DNA of 64,000 bases, from assembly GCA_036399835.1 (NCBI GenBank), contig DASWMI010000122.1:32177-96176 (forward strand). The letters are read 5' to 3'. The notes under the pieces are model-generated. The model saw only the letters and a program-made list of their open reading frames with translations, was not told where the DNA came from and did no database searches. Positions 36,933-46,317 of this stretch are shown one piece after another (positions within the stretch are counted from its first letter, which is position 1; each line of letters starts with the position of its first letter). The translations under genes and the position numbers were made by a program. The DNA comes from DASYML01 sp036399835 (GTDB lineage Bacteria > Acidobacteriota > Blastocatellia > Pyrinomonadales > Pyrinomonadaceae).

Positions 36933-38549
36933 TCTCTTTTTGTGAGACTCGAAGAGGCGGCGAATCATCTGCGGCAGGAGGAGCGAAGTTTGCAGGACGC
37001 TGCCTGTCGTAAAGCGGCGCGCGAGGCCGCGAAAGAGCATGGATGCCTGCGGCGTGTAGCCGAACCACCAGAGGTCGCGTAGGAATGCCAGGCGGTTGAC
37101 GTGTATGTGCTGCGGCGTGACCAGCTCAAGCAGACCGAGCCGCCCGTGCGTGCGTCCCAATCCGCTCTGCTTGACTCCGCCCCAGGGCGTTTGCGCGAGT
37201 CCGTGCGTGTAGAGCACTTCGTTGACCATCACAGTGCCCGCCTCAATCCGCTCCGCCAGCCTTTTTCCGCGCGCGATGTTTCTGGTCCAGACGCTCGCCG
37301 TCAGCCCGAAAGAGCTATCGTTGGCGAGCCTGACAGCTTCATCTTCCGTCTCGAAGGTCATCACAGGGAGCACCGGGCCGAAAGTCTCTTCGCGCATGAC
37401 AGGCATCGTGTGGTCTACATTGGTGAGCACGGTCGGCTCGTAAAACGGGCCATCGAATCCTTCTGCGCGCTTGCCGCCTGTGACGGCGCGTGCGCCTCTC
37501 TTGAGAGCATCGCTGACATGCTCGGCGACAGTCTGCATCTGCCTCTCGCTAGACATCGCGCCGATCTCCGTGCCCTCCTCTGTGCCTAGCCCCTGATGCA
37601 GAGCCTGCGTTTGTTCTATCACGCGGGCGATAAACTGCGGCGCGATCCTGGCGTGCACGTAGCAACGCTCGACGGAGGCGCAAGCCTGGCCCGAATTGCT
37701 GAATGCGCCCCACACGGCGGCCCCTGCGGCGAGGTCCAGGTCTGCGTCTTCGAGCACGATCATGGGGTCTTTGCCGCCAAGCTCGAGCACGACGGGCGTG
37801 AGGGTTTTGGCGGCAGCCTCAGCCACGCGTTTGCCTGTCGCAACGCTCCCCGTAAACATAATCTTGTCCACGCCAGCCTCTACGAGAGCCGCGCCCGTCT
37901 GACCGTCGCCCGTTAAGACCTGTAGCAAACCTTCAGGCAATCCTGCGCGCTTGAAGACTTCTCCAATCTTCAGCCCGACAAAGGGCGTCAGCTCGCTCGG
38001 CTTGAGGATGACGGCATTGCCAGCCATCAAAGCCATGACGACTTCGCCGAGCGGGATGGCCCAGGGAAAGTTCCAGGGCGAGATGATGCCGACCACGCCG
38101 AGCGGCTTGTAGACGATGCGCGACGTGCGCCCCATCAACCCGTACTGGCCTATATCAATCTTTTCGGGTCGGAGCAGGCGCGCCGTCTTGCGTGCGAAGT
38201 ATTGCATCAGGTCGAGCGTCGGCGTCAGCTCCATCGAAAAGGCTTCGGCCACAGGCTTGCCTATCTCTCTCGAAATCAGCAGCGCGATCTCTTCTATCTC
38301 TTCGAGCACGATGCGGCGCGCGCGCAAAACCATTTGGCCGCGCTCCGCGTATGAGAGACCGGCCCATTTGAGCTGTGCGCGGCGCGCGAGCTTGACCGCT
38401 TCGGAGAGTTGCTGCGGTCCGGCCACAGGCACACGTCCTATCTCTTCGCCGGTCGCCGGGTTGAGCGAGACGACCTCGCGCGCTTCCGTTTTGTTGTTGA
38501 GAGTTTGAGCAACCAACTGTTTTACCTCGACCGTCAAATTATCGCTCAA
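36930..38549 (-). CDS. NAD(P)-dependent aldehyde dehydrogenase (second)
   Basis: A 539-residue ALDH. Active-site residues are N160 (SPWNF), E256 (LELGGK) and C290 (SGQACAS); the FTGSVATG loop is at 232-239. A basic, helical C-terminal extension of about 30 residues (SLLLPQMIRRLFESHKKR) is unusual and could attach it to membranes. It is only distantly similar to the enzyme at 3246, so it is not a recent duplicate. The substrate is unknown. Confidence 0.9.
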   Translation of the reverse strand: MSDNLTVEVKQLVAQTLNNKTEAREVVSLNPATGEEIGRVPVAGPQQLSEAVKLARRAQLKWAGLSYAERGQMVLRARRIVLEEIEEIALLISREIGKPVAEAFSMELTPTLDLMQYFARKTARLLRPEKIDIGQYGLMGRTSRIVYKPLGVVGIISPWNFPWAIPLGEVVMALMAGNAVILKPSELTPFVGLKIGEVFKRAGLPEGLLQVLTGDGQTGAALVEAGVDKIMFTGSVATGKRVAEAAAKTLTPVVLELGGKDPMIVLEDADLDLAAGAAVWGAFSNSGQACASVERCYVHARIAPQFIARVIEQTQALHQGLGTEEGTEIGAMSSERQMQTVAEHVSDALKRGARAVTGGKRAEGFDGPFYEPTVLTNVDHTMPVMREETFGPVLPVMTFETEDEAVRLANDSSFGLTASVWTRNIARGKRLAERIEAGTVMVNEVLYTHGLAQTPWGGVKQSGLGRTHGRLGLLELVTPQHIHVNRLAFLRDLWWFGYTPQASMLFRGLARRFTTGSVLQTSLLLPQMIRRLFESHKKR

Positions 38550-38596
38550 AGAGGGTCGACAGCGTTAGTCAAAACGGTCGCCGCGCGAATATATTT

Positions 38597-38626
38597 TTGT
38601 CTCGCACGCGGATGCTCAGGTACAAT
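38597..38626 (+). promoter_or_regulatory. Sigma70-type promoter for pepP
   Basis: TTGTCT (38597-38602), an 18-base spacer and TACAAT (38621-38626), about 55 bases upstream of the coding start. Confidence 0.45.
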
Positions 38627-38679
38627 CAAGGCTTGCCTTCATCAGGGGCGACGCATCTTATTCGGAGGAGTAAAGAGTC

Positions 38680-39975
38680 ATGCCAAGACAGCAGCTCGCG
38701 GATTTCATCGAGCGCATGGGCCAGGATTCGGTCGCCATCATTCCCGGCGGACGCGAAGCCACACGCTCAAACGACACACAGTATCGCTTTCGACAGGATT
38801 CAGACTTTCTTTATCTGACAGGATTTGAAGAGCCTGACTCAATCGCCGTCATTACTCCTCAACAAGAGCAGAGATACACGCTCTTTGTTCGCCCGCGCGA
38901 TCCTGAAAGAGAGATTTGGGACGGGCCGCGCGCGGGGGTCGAGGGCGCGGTCAGGGATTACGGCGCTGATGCGGCCTACCCTCTCGCAGAGTTTGAAGAG
39001 AAGCTCGGCGATTTAATCAACGGCGCGCAGAATCTCTACTATCTCATAGGCAACGGCAACAACGAGCTTGAAGAAATCGTCATCAAGCAGATACGGCGTA
39101 TGCGCACGATGGGGCGCAAGGGCATCACGGCTCCGCAGGCGATTATTGATCCAGGCTCTATCCTCCACGAGATGCGTTTGTTCAAGACGGAGGAAGAGAT
39201 TGCCTTGATGCAGCGCGCGGCGGACATCGCGGCGGAAGCACACCGCGAGGCGATGAAGGCCGCGCGACCCGGGATGAACGAGTATGAGATCGAAGCTCTC
39301 ATCGAATATATCTTTCGCCGCAGCGGGGCCAACGCTCCGGCCTACGGCTCGATTATCGGCAGCGGCGCAAACGCGACCATTCTTCATTACATCAACAACA
39401 ACGGAACGATGCGCGACGGAGACCTTTTGCTGATTGACGCGGGCGCTGAATATAAAGGCTACGCCTCAGACATCACGCGCACCTTTCCCGTCAGCGGTCG
39501 CTTCACTCCCGCGCAGCGAGACATCTACAACCTCGTCCTCGAAGCTCAAACTTCATGCATAGAGATGGTCCGTCCGGGCATCAGCATAGACGAGCTGCAC
39601 CAGCGTTCCGTGGAGATACTGACGGAAGGCATGGCGCGCCTCGGTCTCTTGAAGGGCGATACTGAAGAGTTAATCAAGGAGGAGAAGTATAAGCAGTTCT
39701 ACATGCATCGCCTGGGCCACTATCTGGGCATAGACGTGCATGACGTGGGACGCTATCACGTCGCGGGCGAATCTCGCAGGCTTGAGGCGGGGATGGTCAA
39801 GACCATCGAGCCGGGTCTTTATATCTCGCCTGAGACGAAAGACATTCCCGAAAAATATCTGGGAATCGGCGTGCGTATAGAAGACGACGTGCTCGTCACA
39901 GAGGACGGCTCGCGCGTGCTCTCAAAGAACGCGCCGAAGCAGGTGGAAGAGATTGAAGAATTGATGGCTCGCTGA
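38680..39975 (+). CDS. pepP: Xaa-Pro aminopeptidase (aminopeptidase P)
   Basis: A 431-residue M24 metallopeptidase that removes N-terminal residues next to proline. The N-terminal creatinase-like domain (GFEEPDS) precedes the pita-bread domain. The five metal ligands are visible: D253 (LIDAGA), D264 (SDITRTFP), H347 (RLGHYLG), E377 (TIEPGL) and E401 (IEDD). GGAGGAG stands upstream of the ATG. Cytoplasmic, with no signal peptide. Confidence 0.93.
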   Translation: MPRQQLADFIERMGQDSVAIIPGGREATRSNDTQYRFRQDSDFLYLTGFEEPDSIAVITPQQEQRYTLFVRPRDPEREIWDGPRAGVEGAVRDYGADAAYPLAEFEEKLGDLINGAQNLYYLIGNGNNELEEIVIKQIRRMRTMGRKGITAPQAIIDPGSILHEMRLFKTEEEIALMQRAADIAAEAHREAMKAARPGMNEYEIEALIEYIFRRSGANAPAYGSIIGSGANATILHYINNNGTMRDGDLLLIDAGAEYKGYASDITRTFPVSGRFTPAQRDIYNLVLEAQTSCIEMVRPGISIDELHQRSVEILTEGMARLGLLKGDTEELIKEEKYKQFYMHRLGHYLGIDVHDVGRYHVAGESRRLEAGMVKTIEPGLYISPETKDIPEKYLGIGVRIEDDVLVTEDGSRVLSKNAPKQVEEIEELMAR

Positions 39976-40311
39976 TTCAGAGCTGAGCAGGGCTGGACCA
40001 AAGATACTGGACCACTCGCGCGGGTTTTATCTTTAGGGAGTTTCGTCAAACGGCGATTGATGATAAGCGAGCCTCTCATCTTCAATCTTCCCCGGCGGGA
40101 CTCTCTTCTTTTCTGGCTTCAAGGAAACGAATAAGAACAGATTTCAAAATCAGCCACCGCAGGCACAGAGACACGGAGAGAAGATAAATTAGAATGGGAT
40201 AAGACTGTTCAGCTCATCTTTCCTGCTTATGCTCTGTCTCTCTGTTTTGTTCTCCGTGTCTCCGTGCCTCTGTGGCTCATCTTCCGGTTTTGAAATACTC
40301 TTTAAGTACTA
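39976..40311. other. Convergent intergenic region with repeats
   Basis: 336 bases between convergent genes. It holds two TGGACCA sites only 14 bases apart (39994, 40008) and the large inverted heptamer repeat at 40141-40296. No gene is seen. Confidence 0.55.
40141..40296. repeat. Large inverted repeat built of heptamer words
   Basis: The left side (ATTTCAAAA... to ...ACACGGAGA, 40141-40179) is the imperfect reverse complement of the right side (40251-40296). The right side consists of CTCCGTG, TCTCCGT, then GCCTCTG, TGGCTCA. About 70 bases separate them. The words differ from those of other repeats here but the 7-base period is the same. Confidence 0.65.
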
Positions 40312-41370
40312 TTATGACTTAGGCTTTTCCTTCTCCTTCTCGCGCAGTTGCTTGATTAACTTCCTGATTCCTTCGGCATCGCGGCTGTCAGGCTGCGCTT
40401 TTAAAAATAGCTCCAGCTCGTTGGCGGCTGCGGCGTAGCGCCTTGTCTGGTTGTAGAGCAGGGCCAATTCCCAGTGTGCCTGCGGGATGGGTTGCGCCGC
40501 GCGTTTTCCTGCCAGCTTGAGCTGCGTTTCCGCCTCTTCGAGCTTGCCGCTGTAACGCAGGGCGATGCCCGTCCACATGATGGAATTGACGGATGCCGGA
40601 TTGAGCTGGGCAGACTGGCGAAAGGATTCGACCGATTCCGCGTAACGCTTCAGATTAAACTCTGCGATGCCGAGCCAGTAGAAGCCTTCAGCACCCTTCG
40701 GGTTGACCTTGACGGCTCTTTCCAAAGCCTTGCGCGCCTCTTCAAATTCCGAACGCTTCGCATACTCTTCTCCGAGCCGTTCCAGCGCCAGGTAGTAATC
40801 AGGAAATATTTCGAGCGCCGATTTGAGACCCGTGATGCCCTGCTCGATGCGTTTTTTATCCAGCTCACTAACAGCCTTCGAGTAGCTCTTTTTCGCGTCC
40901 TCCGGGACATTCTGAGAGAAGACAACACCGGCGGCTGTCGTCGTCCTGCGCTCATTTTTGGGCCTGAGAAAAAAATCTACCTGTCGAAAATCCCCGCTCG
41001 GCCCGATGTCCTTGCCGCGATTAAGACTGATTAGCTCGACGCGCTGCATCTGTTCGGCATAGTCGCCCGACTCCGAGATGACCCTGATGTTAAAGACACC
41101 GGCTGAGAGCGCCCTGAAAATAAATTGCCCGGTGCCTGTGGTCCTGACTGTCTGCAAGACCGTATAGACATCGTCAAGCAGCTCGACGCGCACTTTTTCG
41201 AGCGGGCGTCCAGACGAATCGAAAACAATCCCCATAATCGTACTTTTACCCTGGACCAGTATGGCGGAAAGAGGTCTGGGGGCTGCGGCCACGGAATCCG
41301 TCAGAGTTAAATGAGCGAAGAGCGTCAGGCTGATAAACGAGATGAGCAACGGGCGTGTGTCTTTACTCAT
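40312..41370 (-). CDS. Exported TPR protein with carboxypeptidase-regulatory-like domain
   Basis: A 352-residue protein. A signal peptide (about 1-30) is followed by a CarboxypepD_reg-like beta-sandwich (IMGIVFDSSGRPLEKVRVEL, about 45-125) and then four or five tetratricopeptide repeats (about 160-335; for example FEEARKALERAVKVNPKGAEG). It probably works as a periplasmic scaffold. It lies downstream of the third TonB receptor's neighbourhood, but a strong terminator separates the transcripts. Confidence 0.85.
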   Translation of the reverse strand: MSKDTRPLLISFISLTLFAHLTLTDSVAAAPRPLSAILVQGKSTIMGIVFDSSGRPLEKVRVELLDDVYTVLQTVRTTGTGQFIFRALSAGVFNIRVISESGDYAEQMQRVELISLNRGKDIGPSGDFRQVDFFLRPKNERRTTTAAGVVFSQNVPEDAKKSYSKAVSELDKKRIEQGITGLKSALEIFPDYYLALERLGEEYAKRSEFEEARKALERAVKVNPKGAEGFYWLGIAEFNLKRYAESVESFRQSAQLNPASVNSIMWTGIALRYSGKLEEAETQLKLAGKRAAQPIPQAHWELALLYNQTRRYAAAANELELFLKAQPDSRDAEGIRKLIKQLREKEKEKPKS

Positions 41371-41473
41371 GGGAAATTCTCTTTTCTCAAAAGGGAAGGA
41401 GGGCCGTTCAGGTCCAAGCGCAAAGGGGAAGTGAAAATCCGCGGCAGCTCTTTGAAGAGAAGGTCAAAAATAG

Positions 41474-41522
41474 CTCAGCTATCAAGCCCATCCCGTCAAA
41501 AAGAATGGGCTTGATAGCTGAG
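41474..41522 (-). terminator. Terminator of TonB receptor 3
   Basis: CTCAGCTATCAAGCCCA (41474-41490) pairs perfectly with TGGGCTTGATAGCTGAG (41506-41522). On the minus strand a T-run (CTATTTTTGA) follows. Confidence 0.8.
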
Positions 41523-41536
41523 GGTTAAGGTCCGGC

Positions 41537-44500
41537 TTAGAAGACGAATCTAAAGCCAAAGCGTATCTGCCTCGGAGTCTGGAAAGTCCTCGGCTGGTTA
41601 TAACGCGCGTCCCTGGCGACGCGGCGAGGATCGCCCACAGGAAGATTGAATCCGGCGACAATCTGGCTGGTCAGACCGCCGTTGAAGATCGCGCGGATTG
41701 TATCGGTCTCGGCTGTCGCGGCGTTATTGAAACCGAACGTCCTGCCGGTCAAAGAATCCGGCGAGATGAGCTGGAAGACGCTCGTCACGTTATTCTCATT
41801 GAACGCGTTGAGCACGTTGACATCGAACTTGACAGCATACCTTCCGTCGTTACCGAACTTGTAGGTGTGCGTCAGCGCAAGGTCTGTCTGCGTGAAAGGC
41901 TCGCTGCGTCCGAGGTCTCCGCGACCAAAGAGGAAAACGTTCGCGCCGTAGATACCAATCTGCGTCGAGACGGGCGTCCCGCTCATCCCTATAAAGGCGG
42001 TCGAGATTTCCGTGCTGTTGTTCCCGCTGCTATCAAGCGTGTGACCGAAGAGGTTCTTCCAGTCAAAGGTGTAAGCGCCGAAGAACTTGAAGGCATGCGG
42101 GCGGTCCGTCGCAAGGCGTCCGTTGTCGGGCACGCCGTTGGGCGTGAACCCTATGTGCGGCAGGTCGAAAAAGCGGTTGACGTTCGGGCTGGAACGACCG
42201 ACGCCGAGCGCATCCGGCTCGTCAGAGCTTGCGAGGCCGGAGTAGTTACCGACGAGCTTGCTCCAGGTGTAGCTCGCATTGATGTAGTAGTTACGCGAAA
42301 ACCTCTTGTCCAGGCGGAACTCCAACGCATCATATTTGCGCTCGGCTTTCGGCGATGCCGGAATGCCGGGAGCAAAGGGCTGCGAGACAGCGCCGAGGCC
42401 GGGGTTGGCGATAAAGAACAGCTCGTTTTGAGCAGCATCGAAGAATCCAACGTCTTCAATGGTGCGGTCTAGCTGTTTGCGCGTGTAACGAGCGCCGAGC
42501 ACGATGTCGTTCGTCAGACCATACTCCGTCCCAATCGTGAACTCTGTCTGGCGCGCGGCCTTGAGGTCCGGGTCCACGCGATTGTCGGAGGGGTCGTTCG
42601 ACGGCACGCGGAAGTCGATTGGACCAACCAGCGTGTGCGCCAGCGCGTACTCTCTGGTGTAAGTGGTGTAGTTCGGGTCGGGCAGCGCGAAGAAGTACCT
42701 GAGAAGTCTGTCGCCGCCGAACGAGCCGCGCGGCAACTGGTATTTGAAGCGATCATAAAACTGGCCGTAGCTGCCGAAAATCTTCATCTTGCCAGTGCCG
42801 AAAACGTCATAGGCAAAACCAAGACGCGGAGCCAGCTTATCGGTCCAGCCGAACTTGATCGGCTCAGTCCCGGCTGCGAAGGTCGGGACATCCTCTTTCT
42901 CTGCGCGCAGCCCAAGATTGAGCGTCAGGCGCGTGGTCGGCTGCCAGCTATCCTGTGCGTAGACACCCGTATTTGTGCTGCCCGCCTTGCCCACCGTGCC
43001 GAAGTCCTGTAGATAGCCATAACCAGCCGACTGGCATGGACCCGACGGGCAGGTGTTGACACCGATACCGCGATCAGCCTGCGCCCAGAAGAGCCTCACT
43101 TCACCGATACCGAAATAGCCCTGGTCCACATCGTTGAAGAGTTTGTTCCACTGGTAGCCGAACTTGAAGTTGTGGCGACCGGCGACGTTGCTGACCAGAT
43201 AGCTGAGGTCTGCGTCAATCGTCTTGCGAATAGAAATATCCTTGACCGTCTTGGTGATGTCCGAGACGCTGTTGAAGCCTGCGGCGCAAGGGTTGGTCGC
43301 AGGGACGCCAGCCGGGCTGCCGCCGCCGATGCAGCGTATACGCGTCACGGAAGGCACGCCGTAGGCGCTGTCTTTCTCATTAAGGTAGTTGCGTCCGAAG
43401 CGCGCGCTGAGGACCACATTCGGAGTCGGCGTCCAGACGCCGCTTCCGGTCACGTTGTTGGCCGCCACGCGTCCACCCAGTTGAGTAAAGTCTGTGGCTG
43501 CCGGAGCCGTGGCCGTGTATGAAGGAATCTGTCCGTGCTCGCGCTGCGGGCTGTAGGTGAAAGTGCCCGACAATCGCAGGTTGTCCGTCACCTGCCCATC
43601 GAGGCGCGCGAACGAATAGTCGTTCCGCAAGTCTCTATCGTAGTGACGGAATTCACCGTTGCGGAAAAGGAAATCGCGATGGGTGCTATAGAACTGCGGA
43701 GCAGAGCTAAGCAGAAACCAGAGCCTGTCCTTGACGACAGGGCCGCTTAACGTGGCGCTCGGGAAAAAGTTCAGGAACTTGTCTCCCGGCGGGTTGATGT
43801 AGGTCAGAACCGTTGAAGAGTTATCGAGAATCGTCGGGCTGGCCTGAAACTGTGGATCGGAGTTGTTAACTTTTCCGGTCAGCGTCTGGCGAGCAGAGAG
43901 CCTGCTGGTCTCAAACTGTAAGCCCATATCGCCGTGCCAGTCGTTGCTGCCAGCCTTGGTCACAACATTAATCACGCCGCCGGTCGCGCCGCCGTATTCA
44001 GCGTCGAAGCCGGAGGACTTGACCTGCACTTCCTGCACAAACTGGAAGGGCACGTTGTTGGTGTCGCGCAACTGGCCCGTGCGGAAGTTGGTCACTTCCG
44101 AGCCGTCAATGATAAAGGTGTTCTCTGCGCCGCTCGCGCCGTCAATCTGAAAACCGCGACTGAGCGGCTCGGCGCGCACGGCTGGCGAGAGTTGCAGCAC
44201 GCTATCGAACCTGGTGCCTTTCGGAATCAACTGGATAGTCTCAGCCGTGATGTTGGTTTGAATTCTGCTACCGGTGGTATCTATGGCCGCCACGTCCGTC
44301 GAGGAGACAACCACTTCTGCCGAGACGCCGCCCGTCTGCATGGTGATGTCCGTCATGCTGCTCCTGCCAAGCTCGACCTGCACGTTCTCCTGCTTGGTGG
44401 AGGCGAAATTGCTGGCGCTCGTCGTGACGGTGTACCTGCCCGGAGGCACTTGCGGGACGCGATAGTGTCCTTCGCTGTCTGTCGTCGTGGTGCGATTGAA

Positions 44501-44668
44501 AGCAGGCCCTTCGACCAGGACGGTCGCGCCGGCAATCCTCGCGCCTTGCGCATCTGTGACGGTGCCTTCGATGCTGCCCGTCGTCTCCTGCCCAAACGCC
44601 ACGGCGCTGAGCGAGATGCAGAGCGCAACCGCGATGAGCGAGGAGAAGATTCGTATGGAAATTCTCAT
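41537..44668 (-). CDS. TonB-dependent receptor with CarboxypepD_reg-like domain (3)
   Basis: A 1043-residue outer-membrane receptor. The start at 44668 has AAGGA six bases upstream and gives a normal signal peptide ending AVAFGQ; two ATGs further upstream do not. A regulatory-like domain (SIEGTVTDAQGARIAGATV) is followed by a plug (GFQIDGASGAENTFIIDG) and a barrel ending GFRFVF. The ligand is unknown. A sigma-54-like element lies about 120 bases upstream. Confidence 0.92.
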   Translation of the reverse strand: MRISIRIFSSLIAVALCISLSAVAFGQETTGSIEGTVTDAQGARIAGATVLVEGPAFNRTTTTDSEGHYRVPQVPPGRYTVTTSASNFASTKQENVQVELGRSSMTDITMQTGGVSAEVVVSSTDVAAIDTTGSRIQTNITAETIQLIPKGTRFDSVLQLSPAVRAEPLSRGFQIDGASGAENTFIIDGSEVTNFRTGQLRDTNNVPFQFVQEVQVKSSGFDAEYGGATGGVINVVTKAGSNDWHGDMGLQFETSRLSARQTLTGKVNNSDPQFQASPTILDNSSTVLTYINPPGDKFLNFFPSATLSGPVVKDRLWFLLSSAPQFYSTHRDFLFRNGEFRHYDRDLRNDYSFARLDGQVTDNLRLSGTFTYSPQREHGQIPSYTATAPAATDFTQLGGRVAANNVTGSGVWTPTPNVVLSARFGRNYLNEKDSAYGVPSVTRIRCIGGGSPAGVPATNPCAAGFNSVSDITKTVKDISIRKTIDADLSYLVSNVAGRHNFKFGYQWNKLFNDVDQGYFGIGEVRLFWAQADRGIGVNTCPSGPCQSAGYGYLQDFGTVGKAGSTNTGVYAQDSWQPTTRLTLNLGLRAEKEDVPTFAAGTEPIKFGWTDKLAPRLGFAYDVFGTGKMKIFGSYGQFYDRFKYQLPRGSFGGDRLLRYFFALPDPNYTTYTREYALAHTLVGPIDFRVPSNDPSDNRVDPDLKAARQTEFTIGTEYGLTNDIVLGARYTRKQLDRTIEDVGFFDAAQNELFFIANPGLGAVSQPFAPGIPASPKAERKYDALEFRLDKRFSRNYYINASYTWSKLVGNYSGLASSDEPDALGVGRSSPNVNRFFDLPHIGFTPNGVPDNGRLATDRPHAFKFFGAYTFDWKNLFGHTLDSSGNNSTEISTAFIGMSGTPVSTQIGIYGANVFLFGRGDLGRSEPFTQTDLALTHTYKFGNDGRYAVKFDVNVLNAFNENNVTSVFQLISPDSLTGRTFGFNNAATAETDTIRAIFNGGLTSQIVAGFNLPVGDPRRVARDARYNQPRTFQTPRQIRFGFRFVF

Positions 44669-44788
44669 AAGCATTCCTTTCTGATTTTGGCTCAAGTTCC
44701 GGACTATGTTTGAGAGTCTGTTGTTTACGTTCTTACGATTTTTCGTGTCTGCTAAAATTTCTCTCTCAGTCCTCACGAATGATTTTGC

Positions 44789-44803
44789 GCAAGCACTATG
44801 CCG
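44789..44803 (-). promoter_or_regulatory. Sigma-54-like -24/-12 element for TonB receptor 3
   Basis: On the minus strand CGGCATAGTGCTTGC, with GG and GC ten bases apart and GGCAT/TTGC matching the consensus boxes. Transcription would begin near 44777, about 109 bases before the start codon. Confidence 0.42.
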
Positions 44804-44949
44804 TTAATCTTGTCGGTGTGAAGAAAGGGAGGTTAACGCATCGGGCTTCACTGGTGAGCCGACGAAATATTGCCGGATTTGGATTTTCAGTGAGTTGAAA
44901 GTTCGTGGATTTGGATATGACTCAAACACAATCGCGCTGGACCAGCCAG

Positions 44950-44971
44950 GGCTTACGAAATTTCGTAAGCC
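44950..44971. promoter_or_regulatory. Perfect 22-base palindrome
   Basis: GGCTTACGAAA is followed directly by its own reverse complement. With no loop it is more likely a protein-binding site or a cruciform than a terminator. It lies between the DHH gene's end and TonB receptor 3's promoter. Confidence 0.5.
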
Positions 44972-45023
44972 TTAAAGGGCCGCGCCAATTATTAATCCTG
45001 TAGAAGGAAAAGGTGCTTTGAGG

Positions 45024-45986
45024 CTATTCCATGCCAGCCGATAGCTCCGCCACAATCTCTCGCATCGCGGCGCGCGCCTTCTCTACTTCGTCCGTGCCGA
45101 ATGAGACAGCGCCGACGACGGAGTGGCCGCCGCCGCCGTAGCGTTCGCAGATGGTAGCGATATTGTGACGGCGCGGGCGTGGCGCCCAGGGATTTGAGCC
45201 GACGGAGATTTTGGTCCGGTATGCTCCGCGCGTGAGGGCGACGGAGTAGGTGGTCTGCGGGTAGAGATAGTAGGGGATGAACTTGTTGAAGCCTTCCAAA
45301 CCGTCATCCACGAGATCGAAGCGGACGACGCCGTTTGAATAAACGGCGCGGCGACGGATGGCTTCGAGTGTCCGGAGGTGCTGCGCGAGGATGGGCCGGA
45401 AGCGATGCTGGACTTCATCGCTGAGCGCCACATCATCAAGCGCGTGCTGTGTCAGTTGTCGTATGAGCTGCTCTATGAAATGGTCGTCCGGGTCGCTTTC
45501 AATCACCTGCATCAGTTGCAGGGCGGGCGCGGCCAGCTCCACACACTGCGCGGCGGATTCGTAGAAAGCGCCGTCAATGATATGCGCCCAGTGGACCAGC
45601 GGGTCGAGCATCGCATCATGAAAGCCAAAGCGCTCTCCGGCGATGGCCGCGATAAATTCCGTGCAGGACTTGCGCGTCGCGTCCAAAAATTTCCTGCCGG
45701 ACTGGTCCTGCCTGAAATGCTCTTCATCTTCCGGCGTGAGAAAGGCGGACTGGTGATGGTCGAACCACCAGGTCAGCCGCGGCGAGGTCGAATACTTGAA
45801 ATCAACTATGGCGTTCTCGTCGCCGTCAAACATCTCTTCATCAAAGAGAGAGCCGGGCCTGTGGACCATGCTCGTGTACTCGATGTCGGCATCAGGTTTG
45901 ATGCTCTCTTGATAAAAGCGCGTGAAGACGGCTGCCGAAGCAACGCCGTCAAAGCAATGACCATGATAAAGGACGCGGAGTTTCAT
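45024..45986 (-). CDS. DHH-family phosphoesterase
   Basis: A 320-residue protein with the DHH metal-binding signature: D13 (HCFDGVASA), D62 (IVDFKY) and D76-H77-H78 (FDHHQS), and a DHHA1-type C-terminus with YGGGGHSVVGA. Members split phosphoesters in short RNA, cyclic dinucleotides or polyphosphate; which one applies here cannot be told. It has no signal peptide. It follows the small membrane protein gene after 19 bases and may share its transcript. Confidence 0.85.
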   Translation of the reverse strand: MKLRVLYHGHCFDGVASAAVFTRFYQESIKPDADIEYTSMVHRPGSLFDEEMFDGDENAIVDFKYSTSPRLTWWFDHHQSAFLTPEDEEHFRQDQSGRKFLDATRKSCTEFIAAIAGERFGFHDAMLDPLVHWAHIIDGAFYESAAQCVELAAPALQLMQVIESDPDDHFIEQLIRQLTQHALDDVALSDEVQHRFRPILAQHLRTLEAIRRRAVYSNGVVRFDLVDDGLEGFNKFIPYYLYPQTTYSVALTRGAYRTKISVGSNPWAPRPRRHNIATICERYGGGGHSVVGAVSFGTDEVEKARAAMREIVAELSAGME

Positions 45987-46005
45987 CTTGATAAGAAAGA
46001 GAGGA

Positions 46006-46317
46006 TTACTTTACGGGGTCCGGCATGTTTGAAATCTGCCAGGCGATAAAGGCTATGAAGGCCAGCGCGATGAGCATGATGACAATCACCACAGGCTCTA
46101 CGTGCAGCGGATTAGTCGCGCCCTTGTGATCTTCGACGAAGCCTTTGGGCAGCTTGAGCTTGCCCGTGTCCACGATGATCGAGCCGTTGTTGGCAACGGC
46201 CAGCCTATCAGCCTTCTCCTGTTCTTCGAGCGGGGCGAGCTGGTCAGAGAGCTTGGCAGTATCGCCCTTTTTTCTTCTGTGTTGCAGGAGGTGTCGCATC
46301 TTGGCGTTTAGAGCCAT
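46006..46317 (-). CDS. Small membrane protein coupled to corA
   Basis: A 103-residue protein with a basic N-terminal half (MRHLLQHRRKKGDTAKLSDQ) and one hydrophobic helix near residues 73-93 (PVVIVIMLIALAFIAFIAWQI). It therefore probably sits in the membrane with its N-terminus in the cytoplasm. Its ATG lies inside the last codons of corA (10-base overlap), with GAGGA at good spacing, so translation is coupled. I recognise no family. The overlap suggests a role with the transporter. Confidence 0.75.
   Translation of the reverse strand: MALNAKMRHLLQHRRKKGDTAKLSDQLAPLEEQEKADRLAVANNGSIIVDTGKLKLPKGFVEDHKGATNPLHVEPVVIVIMLIALAFIAFIAWQISNMPDPVK

Larger units (their letters stand above)
44669..45023. 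other. Region upstream of TonB receptor 3
   Basis: 355 bases holding a sigma-54-like element (44789-44803), a TGGACCA site (44938) and a perfect 22-base palindrome (44950-44971). No gene is seen. Confidence 0.5.

Noticed and set aside
38409..38828. Open frame of 139 codons overlapping the start of two genes
   Set aside because: It spans the divergent promoter and the start of pepP in another frame; it is a by-product of GC-rich codon use.
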